64,000 nucleotides of DNA from the NCBI GenBank assembly GCA_018382295.1, contig JAGZQF010000005.1, positions 16,507-80,506 on the forward strand. The letters are read 5' to 3'. The position numbers were made by a program, and so were the translations under genes. The notes below the pieces were generated by a model. That model had not been told where the DNA came from and did not search any database. It saw nothing but the letters and a program-made list of their open reading frames with translations. Numbering within the stretch: the stretch's first letter is position 1; every line of letters starts with the position of its first letter. Below are positions 8,715 through 17,524 of the stretch, one piece after another. Source of the stretch: Collinsella sp. (GTDB taxonomy: Bacteria; Actinomycetota; Coriobacteriia; Coriobacteriales; Coriobacteriaceae).

Positions 8715-9956
8715 CTAGGGCCTGGGCGTTCCGCAGTTGCTGCAGAACTTGCCGCCGTTTTCGCTACCGCAGTTGGGGCAGAACCACTTGGCCGGTGCCG
8801 GGGCGGGCGCGGGGCTGCCGCACTCCGGGCAGAACTTGCCGGTGTTGGTGGCGCCGCAGCTGCAGGTCCACGTGCCGGCCGCAGGCGCGGCGGCGGGAGC
8901 CGGTGCCGGGGCGGGGGCCGGAGCCGGTTGCGGGGCGGCCTGCCGCTGCGCCTGGCCGGCAGCGAACAGCTGGCTGGCGTTCATGCCGCCCATGCCGCCT
9001 GCCATGCCCATGCCCATAAAGCCGGCCATCGCGCCGTTGGGGTTGGCCGCCGCCGCGCGCATCGCGTCGCTCTGGGCGCTGGCGATGTTGGCGGCTGCCA
9101 TGGTGGGATCGCGCATGACCGCGGCCTTCTGCAGGTCCTTGATCATCTGCTCGTCTTCTTGCGAAGCGGCGATGGAGTTGACGCCAAAGCTCACGATCTC
9201 GACGCCGCGCAGGTCACGCCAGTCGGCGGAGAGGACCTCGTTGAGCGCGCGGGCGAGCTCGGTGGTGTGGCCGGGGATGGCGCTGTAGCGGATGCCCATC
9301 TCCGAGATCTTGGCAAAGGCGGGCTGCAGGGCGGTGAGCAGCTCGGACTTAAGCTGGCTATCGATCTTGTCGCGCGTGTAGCTATCGGTCACGTTGCCGC
9401 ACACATTGGTGTAGAACAGCAACGGGTTGGTGATGCGGTACGAATACTCGCCGTTGCAGCGCACGGAGATGTCGACGTCCAGGCCAATGTTGTTGTCGAC
9501 CACGCGGAAGGGCACGGGCGAGGCGGTGCCGTACTTGTTGCCGATGATCTCCTTGGTGTTAATGAAGTAGACGCGCTGGTCCTTGCCCGCGTCGCCGCCG
9601 AAGGTAAAGCGGCTGCCGATATTGGCGAAGGTCTCCTTGATGGAGTCGCCCAGGTTGCCGCTAAAGACGCTCGGCTCGCTGCCGGTATCGAAGACGAACT
9701 CGCCGGGCTCCAGTGCGACTTCGATGATCTTGCCGTTTTGCACCACGAGCATGCCCTGGCCGTCGTTGACGGCGATGACGGAGCCGTTGGAGATGACGTT
9801 GTCCTCGCCGTGTGTGTTGGAGCTGCGGCCGCCGGTTCGTTTGACGCCCTTGCAGGCCAAGACGTCAGCGGGCATCGATTCGCAGTAGATAAATTCCTTC
9901 CACTGGTCGGCCATGACGCCGCCGGCAGCTCCCAATCCAGCTTTCAAGAGTCCCAT
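8715..9956 (-). CDS. SPFH/band-7 domain protein with two C-terminal zinc ribbons (YdjI-like)
   Basis: 413 residues. The N-terminal two thirds match the SPFH family related to Bacillus YdjI, sometimes labelled virion core protein-like. A Met/Gly-rich segment and an Ala-Pro repeat linker follow. Two zinc ribbons end the protein: CSCGATNTGKFCPECG and CPNCGSENGGKFCSNCG. In Bacillus subtilis ydjI is co-transcribed with pspA and a zinc-ribbon membrane gene, ydjG, and helps respond to envelope stress. Here the same partner type sits immediately upstream, so a membrane-scaffold role is inferred. No pspA is present in the cluster. Confidence 0.8.
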   Translation of the reverse strand: MGLLKAGLGAAGGVMADQWKEFIYCESMPADVLACKGVKRTGGRSSNTHGEDNVISNGSVIAVNDGQGMLVVQNGKIIEVALEPGEFVFDTGSEPSVFSGNLGDSIKETFANIGSRFTFGGDAGKDQRVYFINTKEIIGNKYGTASPVPFRVVDNNIGLDVDISVRCNGEYSYRITNPLLFYTNVCGNVTDSYTRDKIDSQLKSELLTALQPAFAKISEMGIRYSAIPGHTTELARALNEVLSADWRDLRGVEIVSFGVNSIAASQEDEQMIKDLQKAAVMRDPTMAAANIASAQSDAMRAAAANPNGAMAGFMGMGMAGGMGGMNASQLFAAGQAQRQAAPQPAPAPAPAPAPAAAPAAGTWTCSCGATNTGKFCPECGSPAPAPAPAKWFCPNCGSENGGKFCSNCGTPRP

Positions 9957-10004
9957 GGTGATCTTCCTTTCTCGTCAAAGTCCGGGTGGTATTGGTCGGA
10001 TTGC

Positions 10005-11327
10005 TTAGTCGTCCTTGTCGTCCTTCATGACAACGGTGGTCTCGGTGTGGCTGAAGGTGTCGTGCTTCTCGACCAGGTCGAGCTCGCCGCAGTACTCGTC
10101 GGCGTGAGTCGCCTCGTTGGCCGTCTTGAGCTGGCCTACCAGCAGCACGTCTCCGATGATCACGATGATCAGCGGCGCGATGATATTGATGAGTATGCCC
10201 TCGATATCAAAGGTGAGGTAATCCGGATCGAAGGCGTATTCGCCCATAAAGAGAATCTGGGAGAGGACAAATCCGATCACAAAGAACAGCAGCGAGGCGA
10301 TAATGAGCTTGGGCTTGGAGCAGGGGAGCTCGCCGACCATTCGGCCGGTTTGGCCGTTCATGGCAAACAGGTAGCTCTTGCCGTTCCACGAGGTCGAGAG
10401 CATCCAGACGGGGAACAAGGCATAGTCGCTGTCTTCCCAGGTGTAGTCGAGCTGCTTGCTCTCGACCGAGGCATCGTCGTACTCATCGATAACGGTCTCG
10501 CGCAGGGCCGAGATCGTGCTTTCTTCCATACGGCGCTCGGCACGGGCCTTGCAAGTCTCGCAGTCCTCGTCGTAGCGGTTGGCGATGTAGCCGGGCATGT
10601 AGGCGACCGAGAACGGGCGCAGCGCGTCGTAGTCAAACGGTTCGATGGCGTCCATGTGGCCGTCGGGCATCTTGGACGATCCGTCGACGGGCACGCGCTC
10701 AAACGAGATATTGCCCTTACGGTAGGCATCGTAGTGGTCGGTGGTCGTGACGGTGCGGTCGGATTCCTCGGTCACGGTCTCGTTGGTTGCGTCAAAGTGC
10801 ACTTCGCCGTCCACGCGGGCGCCGTAGAGCCAAAACGGCACGTAGACGCCTTGGACTTCGTCGATGTGGTTGCCGGTGACAAAGCTCTTGGGCAGCAGGA
10901 TCTTGCCCTTGTAGTGCTCCTTGAGCGCGGCCAAGACATCGTCGCGCCCGAGCTTAAACGGAATCACCAGGTCGGGGGAGAAGTCGCCCGAGAGCTGGCC
11001 GGGCGCCACGGCGGGATTGCCGCAGTATGGGCAGGTGGAGACGGCGACGGTGCCGTCCGAGATCAGCTCGGCGCCACACGACGAGCAGATATAGCCGGCG
11101 TTTTGGGCCAGTTCCTGCACCGCATCGTCGGATGCGGGCTTGGATGTTGCGGCCGCCGCATCGGCTTTGGCATCTGCCTTGTCCTGGCGCTCGCGATAGA
11201 GAGCCTCGACCTCTTCGACTTCAAAGCGCGAGTCGCAGTAGTCACAGACGAGCTTTTGCTCGGCGCTGGCAAAATGCAGCGGGCCGCCACACGCGGGGCA
11301 CTGATAGTTAACGCTTTCGAAGGCCAT
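10005..11327 (-). CDS. Zinc-ribbon membrane protein (YdjG/TFIIB-zinc-binding-like)
   Basis: 440 residues. Two N-terminal zinc ribbons are visible, CPACGGPLHFASAEQKLVCDYC near residues 10-31 and CSSCGAELISDGTVAVSTCPYC near 80-101. A large soluble region follows, with two hydrophobic helices near residues 340-400 and a short acidic tail. This matches the B. subtilis YdjG type encoded with SPFH proteins. It lies between the DUF4428 and SPFH genes with short gaps, forming one operon. It probably tethers a zinc-ribbon domain to the membrane; the partner is inferred to be the SPFH protein. Confidence 0.78.
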   Translation of the reverse strand: MAFESVNYQCPACGGPLHFASAEQKLVCDYCDSRFEVEEVEALYRERQDKADAKADAAAATSKPASDDAVQELAQNAGYICSSCGAELISDGTVAVSTCPYCGNPAVAPGQLSGDFSPDLVIPFKLGRDDVLAALKEHYKGKILLPKSFVTGNHIDEVQGVYVPFWLYGARVDGEVHFDATNETVTEESDRTVTTTDHYDAYRKGNISFERVPVDGSSKMPDGHMDAIEPFDYDALRPFSVAYMPGYIANRYDEDCETCKARAERRMEESTISALRETVIDEYDDASVESKQLDYTWEDSDYALFPVWMLSTSWNGKSYLFAMNGQTGRMVGELPCSKPKLIIASLLFFVIGFVLSQILFMGEYAFDPDYLTFDIEGILINIIAPLIIVIIGDVLLVGQLKTANEATHADEYCGELDLVEKHDTFSHTETTVVMKDDKDD

Positions 11328-11351
11328 GATCGGTCCTTTCCGTGCCGGGGG

Positions 11352-12089
11352 CTATGCGCCGATGGCGCCGCCGCAGTATTCGCAGCGCCCACTGGCATCG
11401 GGAATGGTGGTGGCGCCGCAGAAGGGGCAGGTCACCGCGGTCTTGGGGGCCTTGGCGGCAACGACGCTATCGCGCGTCTCCTGACGCAGCTGCACCAGCG
11501 CGTCGCGGACTTCGGTTGCCTGACGCTTGGCCTCGCGGTACTCGATGGATCCGCGCTGCTCGATGGTGGAGTCGTTCACGCGCAGGTCGATCTCGGTAAA
11601 GTACGGCGTGTTGACGTGGATGGTCAGATTGAAGTCGTAATCCAGGTCGTAGCGCGGCGGGTCATAACTCTCACGCTCGCCGTCCTTGGTCTCGCGATAG
11701 ATCTCGGTGCGGTGCTCGTCGATATCCATATCGCAACCGAGCACCTGCGAGAACTCGATGATGTCGGGGTTGGCGTCGCGCCAGCGCGTCTGCGAGGTAA
11801 TGATCAGCAGGCCCGCGTCCTCGTCGAGCATAATATTGGTGCGCCCGGCCGAGAGCGTGCGCGTGGGGTTGAACGATGCCAGGCGCTCGGCGTTAGCCTC
11901 GCGATAGGCGAGCTGCTCGCGAATGTCGTCCGCGGTGCTAGAGCGATAACCGCCAAAGAAGGGAGAGAGCTTGCCGACGCATTCTTTGCACAGGTAGCCT
12001 TCGTTGATCTTGGTCTTACCTAGAAGTCCCAGCTCGGTACCGCAAATCGCGCACTCTTTCTTCTCGAACATCTTGTCAAAGAAGCCCAT
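11352..12089 (-). CDS. DUF4428 zinc-ribbon protein
   Basis: 245 residues. The N-terminus carries a DUF4428-type treble-clef motif, CAICGTELGLLGKTKINEGYLC then CVGK. The middle is an SHOCT-like/PH-like domain found with DUF4428 proteins. The C-terminus has another ribbon, CPFCGATTIPDASGRCEYCGG. It is the first gene of the minus-strand operon that continues with the YdjG-like and SPFH proteins. All three share zinc ribbons of similar spacing, suggesting a common complex or interaction module. Biochemical function is unknown. Confidence 0.78.
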   Translation of the reverse strand: MGFFDKMFEKKECAICGTELGLLGKTKINEGYLCKECVGKLSPFFGGYRSSTADDIREQLAYREANAERLASFNPTRTLSAGRTNIMLDEDAGLLIITSQTRWRDANPDIIEFSQVLGCDMDIDEHRTEIYRETKDGERESYDPPRYDLDYDFNLTIHVNTPYFTEIDLRVNDSTIEQRGSIEYREAKRQATEVRDALVQLRQETRDSVVAAKAPKTAVTCPFCGATTIPDASGRCEYCGGAIGA

Positions 12090-12415
12090 GGTTGCCTCCC
12101 ATCAACAGGTAGCGTGTGTCACTTTTGATGATGGGGGAGCGCGCGATCTTTCACGATACCCAGACGGCTCAAGAGGTCTCCACAACTGGGACACATGGCC
12201 CATTTTTCATCCCCAAATAACTTGCGGTGAAATAGTTCCTAACTGTGGGCCATAGAAGGCCAAACAGGAACTATTCCACCGCAACTTCTGGGTAGTCATC
12301 GGGGACGTTCTTAAACGACTAGTCGTTGGGGGCAGTCTTCGGCCACTCATTGGGGACGTACTTAAATGAGTGGCGGTTGGGGACACTCCGTGCCGAATGT
12401 GGGTGCCGCCGCTTG
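12090..12415. repeat. Intergenic repeats: 25-nt-spacer palindrome and AGTCATTGGGGACG units
   Basis: No gene was found. Positions 12221-12285 form an inverted repeat with arms CTTGCGGTGAAATAGTTCCT and AGGAACTATTCCACCGCAAC separated by 25 nt. From 12294 to 12390 several TCATTGGGGACG-type motifs alternate with ACTAGTCG and TTAAAcGACT sequences in inverted pairs. Both families recur elsewhere in the window. Confidence 0.8.
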
Positions 12416-13927
12416 CTACGCGACGGTGATGGCGACCTGGGCGTAGCGGGTGCAGGGGCGCTCGGCGCGGGTTTTAACGCTGAGGGTGAGCACGAAGCGG
12501 TCACCGGGCTGCGCGTCGGCGGGTACGGTGAACGTGGCGTCCGTCGCGCATTCCTGCCATAGCGACAGATCTTGAGCGCCTGCATAGCGCGACGGTCCCA
12601 TGGTGACATTCCAATGAGCATCGAAGCCCCTGCCATCGGGGTCGACGATGGTCGCTGCAAGAGCAACGCGCTCGCCGGCCGCGGCGCTCATGTCGCCCGT
12701 GACCTCGGCAACATACGCCGGATGCGAGCAGGCCGCGGGCTCATGGGCGTACCACTGCGCGCGAGCGGCGAAGTCTTCCTGGTAGGCGCGCAGATAGGGG
12801 TTGGGATTGCCGTCCACCGGCGTACCTATGGCAGCAAAACCGGCAGGCGCATCTGAGTGGGGATGCCCGTCAAGGAACATGCGGCCGAGCAACGTGTCAA
12901 AGTAGCGGTTATCGATGCCGCGCAGGCCAAACGGCAGCAGCGGAATATAGGTCATCGAGTCGCCCTCGGCCATAAAATCGCCGCGCTCAAATTGCATCGC
13001 GGGCATGCCTTCTAAGCCCCAATCCAAGCGGGCATGCTTGCCAAACTGGAACCTCTCGGGCTCGTTTTCGTACACCTTGCCATCGCCATAGAGCATATAG
13101 CGCGCCATAAGGGGACCGTTGCCCTGCGTGAGATTTTGCTCGGGCCAGGGAGCCTGAAAGAGCGGCAGCGTATCGGGCTGAGCCATCTTGGCATCGACAT
13201 AGCCGCCATACATATAGGGCACACACCAAAAGATGAGATCGGGGAAGAGCTCATGCCCATGGTCGAGCCAAGAATTGTCCTGCCCCACACCATCGGCAAC
13301 GCCCATCACGCGTACCTTCTGATAGACACACTGTTGCACAGAAGGCCATTCGGGTGTGGCGCGATAGCGCTCGGCAATGCTCATCAGGGCGCGAACGATC
13401 GTATTCATACCGCCCCAACTGAGCAGCCAAAGCGTGCGCGGGTCATCATCCAAAATCGCCTGAGCAATCACGCGCGAACCCTCAGACTCCTCACGCACAT
13501 CGCCTTCAAAGGCAACATTGCCCACAAACGTACGCTCAATCATCTGAGCAGGCGAGGGAAACGGAGACTCGCCGGCAGCGGCCGCATTAGCCTGCAGCTG
13601 AGGCCAGGCCTGGGCATACTCATTGCTCCAGAGGCTCTCGATCCAATGCTCAGGAAACGGTCGATACTCACGAAGCTCCCCAGCAAGCGGATCAGGCTCA
13701 TGAGGCACCACATCCCACTCATAGGAACGGTGACCCTTGGTACGCCAATGCGGATTCACCTCGCCGAGCGTATGGACGCCATCCCCAAGAAAGTGATACT
13801 GCGAAGCCGTATACACCACAGCCTGCACATCAAGCAAGTTAAGATACAGAGCCAAATGAACGAGCGAGTTCATATCATCGACTTCCATATCAGTAGTAAC
13901 AATCACCCGAGTTAAATCGCGAGTCAT
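12416..13927 (-). CDS. DUF1593 nucleoside-hydrolase-like protein (Sde182 family)
   Basis: 503 residues with no signal peptide. The N-terminal segment RVIVTTDMEVDDMNSLVHL is the Asp-rich motif of DUF1593, a family with a nucleoside-hydrolase fold that keeps calcium-binding aspartates. The C-terminal hundred residues form a beta-sandwich typical of the same family. Members are often encoded with plant-polysaccharide genes and are thought to act on glycosides or sugar esters, but their substrates are poorly known. Here it lies next to an alpha/beta hydrolase, a PTS permease and an apiosidase-like enzyme, consistent with carbohydrate use. It is a monocistronic minus-strand gene. Confidence 0.78.
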   Translation of the reverse strand: MTRDLTRVIVTTDMEVDDMNSLVHLALYLNLLDVQAVVYTASQYHFLGDGVHTLGEVNPHWRTKGHRSYEWDVVPHEPDPLAGELREYRPFPEHWIESLWSNEYAQAWPQLQANAAAAGESPFPSPAQMIERTFVGNVAFEGDVREESEGSRVIAQAILDDDPRTLWLLSWGGMNTIVRALMSIAERYRATPEWPSVQQCVYQKVRVMGVADGVGQDNSWLDHGHELFPDLIFWCVPYMYGGYVDAKMAQPDTLPLFQAPWPEQNLTQGNGPLMARYMLYGDGKVYENEPERFQFGKHARLDWGLEGMPAMQFERGDFMAEGDSMTYIPLLPFGLRGIDNRYFDTLLGRMFLDGHPHSDAPAGFAAIGTPVDGNPNPYLRAYQEDFAARAQWYAHEPAACSHPAYVAEVTGDMSAAAGERVALAATIVDPDGRGFDAHWNVTMGPSRYAGAQDLSLWQECATDATFTVPADAQPGDRFVLTLSVKTRAERPCTRYAQVAITVA

Positions 13928-14056
13928 AAGAAAGCTCCAACCAAAATCATTTCAGCCAGTTACGCGCAAGGCAAGACGGGACCCACGTCCCCATCGCCGT
14001 CAACCCGGCGGCCCGCCGGAAGCGCTCACCCAGGGTCAACAGCAACGGAAACGCAG

Positions 14057-14179
14057 CGGGGCCGAGGGCTTACCTCTGAAAATATTCCGCAGGGGGCGGC
14101 CCGGTTGCACAGCGCGAAGCGCGTGGTGCAACCGGGCCGCATGCCCGAGGACATTTTCAGAGGTAAGCCCTCGGCCCCG
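14057..14179. repeat. 123-bp nested palindrome, GGGCTTACC family
   Basis: Outer arms at 14057-14083 and 14153-14179 match perfectly over 27 bp and contain GAGGGCTTACCTC. Inner arms at 14096-14110 and 14126-14140 match over 15 bp. The centre is GCGCGAAGCGC. It lies between two minus-strand genes and has a shorter relative at 60175-60247. Confidence 0.9.
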
Positions 14180-14191
14180 TGATGGGATAGA

Positions 14192-15529
14192 TTACCTGTC
14201 GACCCTTGCCGACCACTCCCAGCAGCCCACCGGCTCGCCGTCGATAAGTACGTTGCCCCCGTCGAAGTCTTGATAACACAGGTCGTTGAATTGGTGGATC
14301 CACACGCCATGGTTGAACGTCTTCTTGGGCGAGCCGTCGGCCTCGCGGTAGCGCCCGGTCAGGTCCTCGACATGGCTAAAGTAGGTGAGATGCACGTTGG
14401 CGCCGGCAGCGCGCAGGCGAGCCGTGAGCGGCAGCACGGTCTCCTGCGGTATCACGAGCTCATCGCCCTTGGAGTGCGTAAACCACAGCGGTGTCTTGGC
14501 AAGGGCAGCAACGTCCTCGTCCGTGGCGTTGTACCACGGCGCGCAGCAGGGAAGGCCCGCGGCGAAGAACTCGGGGTAGTCGGCGCACAGGCGCAGCGTC
14601 ATAAAGCCGCCGTTGGAAAGGCCAGCGACCACGATGCGGTCGGTGTCGATGCGGTCGGCATGCTCGGCGACAAACTCGTCGATGAGCGCCTTAATGACGG
14701 GGGAGTAGATGCTCTGGTTGGAGTGGCCGAGCTGCTCAGTGCCGTTGTCCATCCAAAACGTGGGCGACTGCGGCACGAGAACCCAGGCAAAGCCGCCAAA
14801 GTAGCGTTGGATCTGCGCCTGGCTGATGGCCGTCACGCGGTTGCCGATATAAGCGCGCGTGGCGCCCTCGCCTTGCGTAGCGCCCTTGCCCTCGCCAGCG
14901 CCGTGCAGGTACACCACGAGCGGGGCCTTCTGGGGCACGACTGTCGTTTCGGGCGCGAAGGGGTTGAAGCAGGCGGAGTCCTCGGCCTTAAAACTGGGCT
15001 CAAAGAAGCCGTACTCGAGCGCGATGCCGTTGACGGCGGTCTTTTGCGTGGCATTGCTCCAGCCCTTGAGCGCGGGACAGATGTCGCCGCGGCAGGTGTC
15101 AAAGACCAGGCCGCAGGTTGGATCGTCACCGTCATTGCCGGGAAGGGCCGCGAGCTGCGTGATGCGCAGCTGGTCGTCGAGCAAGCGCGAGCCCATCACG
15201 CTGCCCTCGATCTTCTTGGTCAGGCGCTGCTCGGCGATCTCGAGCGCCACATGGGTGCCAAAGGCGAGCTTGCGTCCGCACTCATCGCACGGATAGGCGG
15301 CGAGGACGTCGACATAGCCTACGGAAGGTGCGGCGTGGTCGGCGCCGCGCTCTTTGCGCATCAGGATCTCGCCCGTGCGTTCATGGCGCTCTACATATAT
15401 ATGGAAGGTGCGCGCATCGATATCGTTGGCGCGAACGGTGCACGGCAGGTCGAGCACGACTTTGCTGATCCAGGGGCCAAAGTCTCCCAGCGTGGTGACG
15501 GTTGCGTAGGTGCACGATTTGAGTTCCAT
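14192..15529 (-). CDS. Alpha/beta hydrolase of the prolyl-oligopeptidase/esterase type
   Basis: 445 residues. Residues 1-190 form an N-terminal beta-rich domain and the rest is a serine hydrolase core. The oxyanion motif VVYLHGAG occurs near 205, the nucleophile elbow is GLSNGG with Ser305, an Asp is available in HSKGDE, and a C-terminal His occurs in FNHGVW. No signal peptide is seen, so it should be cytoplasmic. Homologues are annotated as predicted peptidases or carbohydrate esterases. It is divergent from the PTS EIIBC gene across a 490-bp AT-rich region with many GTAAAC motifs, suggesting shared control. A deacetylase or feruloyl-esterase-like role on imported sugars is possible but unproven. 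Confidence 0.75.
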   Translation of the reverse strand: MELKSCTYATVTTLGDFGPWISKVVLDLPCTVRANDIDARTFHIYVERHERTGEILMRKERGADHAAPSVGYVDVLAAYPCDECGRKLAFGTHVALEIAEQRLTKKIEGSVMGSRLLDDQLRITQLAALPGNDGDDPTCGLVFDTCRGDICPALKGWSNATQKTAVNGIALEYGFFEPSFKAEDSACFNPFAPETTVVPQKAPLVVYLHGAGEGKGATQGEGATRAYIGNRVTAISQAQIQRYFGGFAWVLVPQSPTFWMDNGTEQLGHSNQSIYSPVIKALIDEFVAEHADRIDTDRIVVAGLSNGGFMTLRLCADYPEFFAAGLPCCAPWYNATDEDVAALAKTPLWFTHSKGDELVIPQETVLPLTARLRAAGANVHLTYFSHVEDLTGRYREADGSPKKTFNHGVWIHQFNDLCYQDFDGGNVLIDGEPVGCWEWSARVDR

Positions 15530-15569
15530 GAGCTGCCTCCTCTGCGCCGCGAGTGGTAAACATCAGCGG

Positions 15570-15915
15570 CAATACAACTTAAACATGTTTAGTTTAATGC
15601 AGAGCTACAGAACAGGCAGATGAACTCGGTAAACGGTCAAAATGAACACTCAACAAATTACTAAACATTCGTTTATCACCATTTAGCAGGGCTTTTGTTG
15701 ATGGGTCAACAAAGAATAGAGGTGTTTACCAAATTAAAAGACCACGTAAATAGGCATTTAGCAGCAGAGCGTCAAATAGACAATCCCTTACCGTTCAAGT
15801 ACGTTCACCCCCGATTTCCTACCGTTCACCGGACTACAGACGGCAAAATTGCCACAAATTAGACGTTCCGTGTAAACTAAAGCCCGTAAACGTTCAGTAA
15901 ACACATTGTTTACGA
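15570..15915. promoter_or_regulatory. AT-rich divergent promoter region with repeated GTAAAC/GTTTAC half-sites
   Basis: This is the most AT-rich stretch of the window. It contains the palindrome AAACATGTTT (15581-15590), the near-palindrome TAAACATTCGTTTA (15662-15675), GTTGATGGGTCAAC (15697-15710), and GTAAAC repeated at 15886 and 15897 with GTTTAC at 15908. These look like multiple operators for a regulator controlling the divergent hydrolase and PTS genes. The regulator is not encoded next to them. Confidence 0.5.
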
Positions 15916-16019
15916 CAGCGTATCCAAGGGTTCGGTGGCCGTAAGGGGTTATAGTCGCCGAGCCAAAGGCGTGCCTAAGCCCAAACGAGTAGGCACACGA
16001 TGATATGGGGAGGGGTCCC

Positions 16020-17447
16020 ATGGCAGTAGATAACAAGCAGATTGCCACCGATGTCCTCGAGCTCGTGGGCGGTGCGGAGAATGTTTCCGTCGCCACCAAC
16101 TGCATGACGCGTCTGCGTCTGACGCTCAAGGACAACAACAAGGCCGACGTGGAGAAGATCAAGAAGGTCAAGGGTGTTCTGGGTTGCCAGTTCGCCGGCA
16201 GCCAGCTCCAGGTCATCATCGGCCAGAACGTGCCCAAGGTGCTCGCCGAGTTCGTCGCCATGTCCGGCGTCAAGCAGGGTGCCGCGGTCGACGAGAACCT
16301 CGATGCTCCCAAGGAGAAGTTCGAGCTCAAGAACCTGCCGAACATCATCCTCGACTATCTGTCGGGCTCCATGACCCAGCTGATCCCGCTGCTCATGGCC
16401 GGCGGTCTGTTCCGCACCATCGCTGCGGTCCTCGGTCCCACCATGCTCGGCGTTCTCTCTGACACCGATCCGACCTACACGTTCCTCTACACCACCCTGT
16501 ACGAGGCCACGTTCACCTTTATCCCCATCTACCTGGGCTATGCCGCCGCTAAGAAGCTCGGCGCCTCCCCGGTTCTGGGCATGCTCCTCGGCGGCGCCCT
16601 CATGGCCCCGTCCGTCGTGAGTGTCGCGACCCAGGATGGCGGCGGAATCATCTCCGTCTACGGCATTCAGATCGCCGCTGCCAACTATCAGCAGTCCGTC
16701 CTGCCGATTATCCTTTCGGTGCCTGTCCTCTACTTCGTCGAGAAGTTCTTTAAGAAGGTCATGCCCGACGTGCTCTCCACGGTCTTCACGCCGTTCTGCA
16801 CCATGATCGTTACCATCCCCATCGCCTTCATCGTCCTCGCCCCGCTCGGCAACGAGATCGGCAGCCTCATCGCCAATGCCCTCTTTGGTCTTGCTGACAT
16901 GGGTGGCATCGGTATCCTGCTCGTCATGGCCGTCCTCGGCGCCTTCTGGCAGCTCTTCGTGGTCTGCGGTATGCACATGCCCGTCATCCTGCTCGCTCAG
17001 GTTCAGATCATCGCTGCCGGCTATGATCCCTTCGTCTTCGTTTCCACCAACTGCGCTATGGCCGCTGTCTGGGGCTGCGCCTTCGGTGCCTTCCTCAAGA
17101 TGAAGAACCCCGACGAGAAGGGTCTTGCCCTGGGCTACGTCATCTCCGCCATCGCCGGCGGCGTCACCGAGCCCGCACTCTTCGGTATCCTCATGCGCTT
17201 CCGTCGCACCATGTTCGGTATGTTCATCGGCGGTGCCATCGGCGCTGTGTTCTCCGGCCTCATGGGTGTTACCTATTACCTCGCTGGCGGTGCCTCCAAC
17301 TTCCTGGTCTTCACCAACTACCTGCAGGGTGGCCAGATGAACACCGTCTGGGCTATCGTCGGTATGGCAATCTCCTTTGTCATCGCCGCTGCCGTCGTCT
17401 TCGTCGCCGGCTTCTCCAAGGAGGAGCTCGCCGAGATGGAGGCCTAA
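16020..17447 (+). CDS. PTS beta-glucoside/sucrose-family permease, EIIBC
   Basis: 475 residues. The EIIB domain comes first, with the phosphorylated Cys28 in ATNCMTRLR. An EIIC domain of about ten membrane helices follows, including the GGVTEPALFG motif of the glucose superfamily. The fused EIIA found in BglF-type proteins is missing, so a separate EIIA must supply phosphate; a candidate lies at 36297. The ATG at 16020 is preceded by GGGGAGG, which favours it over the in-frame ATG at 16005. Substrate is predicted to be a beta-glucoside or related disaccharide, from family and from the glycosidases nearby. A strong terminator follows. Confidence 0.9.
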   Translation: MAVDNKQIATDVLELVGGAENVSVATNCMTRLRLTLKDNNKADVEKIKKVKGVLGCQFAGSQLQVIIGQNVPKVLAEFVAMSGVKQGAAVDENLDAPKEKFELKNLPNIILDYLSGSMTQLIPLLMAGGLFRTIAAVLGPTMLGVLSDTDPTYTFLYTTLYEATFTFIPIYLGYAAAKKLGASPVLGMLLGGALMAPSVVSVATQDGGGIISVYGIQIAAANYQQSVLPIILSVPVLYFVEKFFKKVMPDVLSTVFTPFCTMIVTIPIAFIVLAPLGNEIGSLIANALFGLADMGGIGILLVMAVLGAFWQLFVVCGMHMPVILLAQVQIIAAGYDPFVFVSTNCAMAAVWGCAFGAFLKMKNPDEKGLALGYVISAIAGGVTEPALFGILMRFRRTMFGMFIGGAIGAVFSGLMGVTYYLAGGASNFLVFTNYLQGGQMNTVWAIVGMAISFVIAAAVVFVAGFSKEELAEMEA

Positions 17448-17487
17448 GACCAAACCATTCGGTCGCATACGACCTTACCTACACGAC

Positions 17488-17524
17488 AGGGCCCCGTCAG
17501 GCGCAAGCCCGGCGGGGCCCTTTT
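17488..17524 (+). terminator. Terminator of the EIIBC gene
   Basis: AGGGCCCCG and CGGGGCCCTTTT enclose a GC-rich loop and end in a T run. Confidence 0.8.

Noticed and set aside
8928..12023. Open frame of about 1030 codons on the plus strand
   Set aside because: It is antisense to the SPFH, zinc-ribbon and DUF4428 genes, which have clear domains and ribosome binding sites. High GC at third positions creates long antisense frames here.
15975..17468. Open frame antisense to PTS EIIBC, highly acidic
   Set aside because: The EIIBC motifs on the plus strand are decisive. The acidic composition mirrors the hydrophobic helices of the permease.
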